A DNA stretch of 8,603 nucleotides, taken from contig CAIZHL010000011.1 of the NCBI GenBank assembly GCA_903932755.1, positions 1 to 8,603 of the forward strand, read 5' to 3'. Under the pieces are notes generated by a model that made no database searches, had not been told where the DNA came from, and saw nothing but the letters and a program-made list of their open reading frames with translations. The first letter of the stretch is position 1. Each line of letters starts with the position of its first letter. Below are positions 6,332 through 8,603 of the stretch, in pieces. Source of the DNA: an uncultured beta proteobacterium (GTDB taxonomy: Bacteria > Pseudomonadota > Gammaproteobacteria > Burkholderiales > Rhodocyclaceae). The translations under genes were made by a program, and so were the position numbers.

Positions 6332-8603
6332 TGAGTGCCGTTCCTGCCGCCCCCGTCGAAGCCGCTGTGTCCGATGTGGACAGCCGCCTGGCGTTTTTCA
6401 AGAATTTGCAGGTCGTCACCAACAAGGTACATGCCACCGCGAACATCGACGAGATCATGCTGGAATTGTCCGGCGAGATCTGCAGCCTGTTCAACGCCGA
6501 TCGCCTGACGATCTATTCGATCGGCGAGGACAAGGCATCCATCGTATCGAAGATCAAGACCGGCCTCACCTCGTTCAAGGATCTGCGCCTGCCGATCGCC
6601 GACCAGAGCATCGCCGGCCATGTCGCGCTGGCCAAGAAGACTGTGAACATCCGCGATGTCTATGACGATGCGGAACTCAAGGCGATCAATCCTTCCCTGC
6701 GCTTCCTGCAGGAAGTCGACAAGCGCACGGGCTACCGGACCAAGCAGATGCTGGTGGCGCCGGTTGTCGATGCCCAGAGCAACGAGTTGCTCGGCGTCGT
6801 CCAGCTGATCAACAACAAGGCGGGCACGCCGTTCGCTGCGGTTGCCCAGGAAGGCGTCAAGGGTCTGTGCGAGACCCTGGCGATCGCCTTTGCCCAGCGC
6901 AGCAAGCCGGCACAGGCCGTCAAGACGAAGTACGACTTCCTCGTCTCGGATGCCGTCATTTCGGCGCAGGAACTGGAACTGGCGACACGCACGGCGCGGC
7001 GCAAGAACCTCTCCATCGAGGAAGTCCTGGTCAACGAGTTCCAGGTCAAACACGAAGCCCTGGGCGTCGCACTGGGCAAATTCTTCAATGTGCCCTATGA
7101 GTCGTTCAAGGCCGACCGCGTGAAGCCTGCCGACCTGCTGAAGAACCTCAAGCGCGAGTTCCTCGACCAGGGCAAGTGGGCGCCCGTGGAAGAGAGTTCC
7201 GAAGGCATCATGGTGGTCTGCCTGGATCCCGAGCAGGTCAAGGGTTCGCGCATCGTCAACAATGTGTTCCCGCGGGGAAAGATCAGCTATCGGGTCACCA
7301 CCAACCACGAGTTCGGGCTGACGCTGGATCTGCTGTTCGGCGCCACCGGCGTTCCCGGCTACACGGATGACAGTTCCGTCGGCGATCTGCTGTCGACCCT
7401 CGATGAGGGCGACATGGAGGGCGAGGGCGCCGTCAGCGACGACGTCTCCGCTGCGGCCGACAACGAACTGGTCAAGCTAGTAAACAAGATTATCGTCGAC
7501 GCCTATCAGATGGGCGCCTCCGACATCCACATCGAGCCGGGCCTGGGCAAGGACAAGGTGCTGATCCGTTTCCGCCGCGACGGCTCCCTGCAGAAATACA
7601 TCGAAGTCCCGGCCAGTTATCGCAACGCGATGGTGGCACGCCTCAAGATCATGTGCGACCTCGATATCGCCGAGCGCCGCAAGCCGCAGGACGGCAAGAT
7701 CAAGTTCAAGAAATACGGTCCGCTGGACATTGAACTGCGGGTGGCGACGATTCCCTCCACCGGCGGCGTCGAAGACGTCGTGATGCGTATCCTTGCCGGT
7801 GGGGAACCGATTCCGCTGGACAAGCTGGGCGTTCTGCCGACCAATCTGACCAAGCTCAAGGCGACGATTTCCAAGCCTTATGGACTCTTCTTCGTCTGCG
7901 GCCCGACTGGTTCCGGCAAGACCACGACGCTGCATTCGGTGCTGGGTTATCTCAACACGGTCGACACCAAGATCTGGACCGCCGAAGACCCGGTTGAAAT
8001 CACCCAGAAGGGTCTGCGCCAGGTCCAGGTCAACAAGAAGGTGATGGACTTCCCGATGGTGATGAAGGCCTTCCTGCGGGCCGACCCGGACATCATCATG
8101 GTGGGCGAAATGCGCGATGCCGAAACTACCGGCATCGGTATCGAGGCCTCGCTCACCGGCCACCTGGTGTTCGCCACCCTGCACACCAACAGTGCGCCGG
8201 AATCGATCATCCGCCTGCTCGACATGGGCATGGACCCCTTCAATTTCTCGGATGCCCTGCTCGGCATTCTGGCGCAGCGCCTGGCCAAGCGCCTGTGCAA
8301 ATGCAAGGAAACCTATACGCCGGACGCCGAGGAAATCAGGTTGTTCATGAAGGAATATTGCAGCGAACTCGAAAATACCGCGGCGTTCAAGAAGGATATG
8401 AAGGCCGCTTACGCAGAGACCGAAGCGCGCCTGCTCAAGGACTACGGCAAGGATGGCAAGTTCGTGTTCACCCGTGCCAAGGGTTGCGATACCTGTGGCG
8501 GCAGCGGCTACAAGGGGCGTGTCGGCTTGCATGAGTTGATGATAGGCACCGAGCCGCAGAAGAAGTTGATCGTGGAGCGCGCCCGCGTCGTGCAACTGGT
8601 CGC
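6328..8603 (+). CDS. GAF-domain GspE/PulE/PilB-type secretion or pilus assembly ATPase (3' end outside window)
   Basis: 758 residues are visible and the frame is still open at the window edge. Order of domains: GAF (about 20-192); a GspE N-terminal/MshEN-like domain (about 200-345); a short acidic linker; then the hexameric ATPase (about 385 onward). ATPase motifs are intact: Walker A GPTGSGKT (525-532), Walker B DPDIIMVGE (586-594, Glu594), the His box TGHLVFATLHTN (610-621) and a four-cysteine zinc element (Cys657, Cys659, Cys720, Cys723). This family powers type IV pilus extension or type II secretion from the cytoplasmic face of the inner membrane. No other pilus or secretion gene is in the window, so the partner machine is unknown. 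The GAF at the N-terminus is extra compared with plain GspE or PilB and suggests signal-controlled motor activity. The gene overlaps the CNBD/rhodanese gene by 4 bases, so it belongs to the same transcript. The retraction ATPase PilT is excluded by the N-terminal domain and the cysteines. Confidence 0.93.
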   Translation, partial: MMSAVPAAPVEAAVSDVDSRLAFFKNLQVVTNKVHATANIDEIMLELSGEICSLFNADRLTIYSIGEDKASIVSKIKTGLTSFKDLRLPIADQSIAGHVALAKKTVNIRDVYDDAELKAINPSLRFLQEVDKRTGYRTKQMLVAPVVDAQSNELLGVVQLINNKAGTPFAAVAQEGVKGLCETLAIAFAQRSKPAQAVKTKYDFLVSDAVISAQELELATRTARRKNLSIEEVLVNEFQVKHEALGVALGKFFNVPYESFKADRVKPADLLKNLKREFLDQGKWAPVEESSEGIMVVCLDPEQVKGSRIVNNVFPRGKISYRVTTNHEFGLTLDLLFGATGVPGYTDDSSVGDLLSTLDEGDMEGEGAVSDDVSAAADNELVKLVNKIIVDAYQMGASDIHIEPGLGKDKVLIRFRRDGSLQKYIEVPASYRNAMVARLKIMCDLDIAERRKPQDGKIKFKKYGPLDIELRVATIPSTGGVEDVVMRILAGGEPIPLDKLGVLPTNLTKLKATISKPYGLFFVCGPTGSGKTTTLHSVLGYLNTVDTKIWTAEDPVEITQKGLRQVQVNKKVMDFPMVMKAFLRADPDIIMVGEMRDAETTGIGIEASLTGHLVFATLHTNSAPESIIRLLDMGMDPFNFSDALLGILAQRLAKRLCKCKETYTPDAEEIRLFMKEYCSELENTAAFKKDMKAAYAETEARLLKDYGKDGKFVFTRAKGCDTCGGSGYKGRVGLHELMIGTEPQKKLIVERARVVQLV

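Noticed and set aside
7477..8595. Long minus-strand open frame (372 codons) opposite the ATPase
   Set aside because: Opposite the Walker A, Walker B and His box region of a GspE-type ATPase; the product is a compositional shadow.

Overview
The window is a compact, GC-rich, all-plus-strand stretch of bacterial accessory-type chromosome holding seven genes that read as one operon. The first and last genes run off the window edges. Protein style (a CHASE2 cyclase, a small two-part FHA protein, a Stp/IreP-type PP2C phosphatase, a cyclic-nucleotide-binding/rhodanese fusion and a GAF-fused GspE/PulE ATPase), together with the base composition, suggests a betaproteobacterium of the Rhodocyclales/Nitrosomonadales kind. 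That placement is inference from recognition of the protein families, not from a marker gene.

Layout: (1) 1-588, the C-terminal part of a Hanks-type Ser/Thr protein kinase; (2) 599-1420, a PP2C-family protein phosphatase; (3) 1454-2230, an FHA phosphothreonine-binding protein with a second, degenerate FHA-like domain; (4) 2261-4486, a membrane CHASE2 class III adenylate cyclase; (5) 4494-5264, a metallo-beta-lactamase-fold protein, most likely a class II 3',5'-cyclic-nucleotide phosphodiesterase; (6) 5267-6331, a protein with two cyclic-nucleotide-binding domains and a C-terminal rhodanese domain; (7) 6328-8603 and beyond, a GAF-fused secretion/pilus ATPase. Gaps between genes are 10, 33, 30, 7 and 2 bases, and the last junction overlaps by 4 bases. 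There is no room for ordinary promoters or terminators, and no stretch over 300 bases lacks a gene.

Taken together, the operon encodes two complete signalling loops. One is a phosphorylation loop with writer (kinase), eraser (phosphatase) and reader (FHA). The other is a cyclic nucleotide loop with synthase (cyclase), hydrolase (phosphodiesterase) and receptor (CNBD protein). The last gene, a motor ATPase with an N-terminal GAF sensor domain, is the most likely output or an associated target. All key catalytic residues that I can check are present in the kinase, phosphatase, cyclase, phosphodiesterase and rhodanese parts, so the system looks functional rather than decayed. Both cyclic-nucleotide metabolic genes appear to start with TTG, which would hold their translation low. 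I see no RNA genes, insertion sequences, CRISPR arrays or attachment sites.
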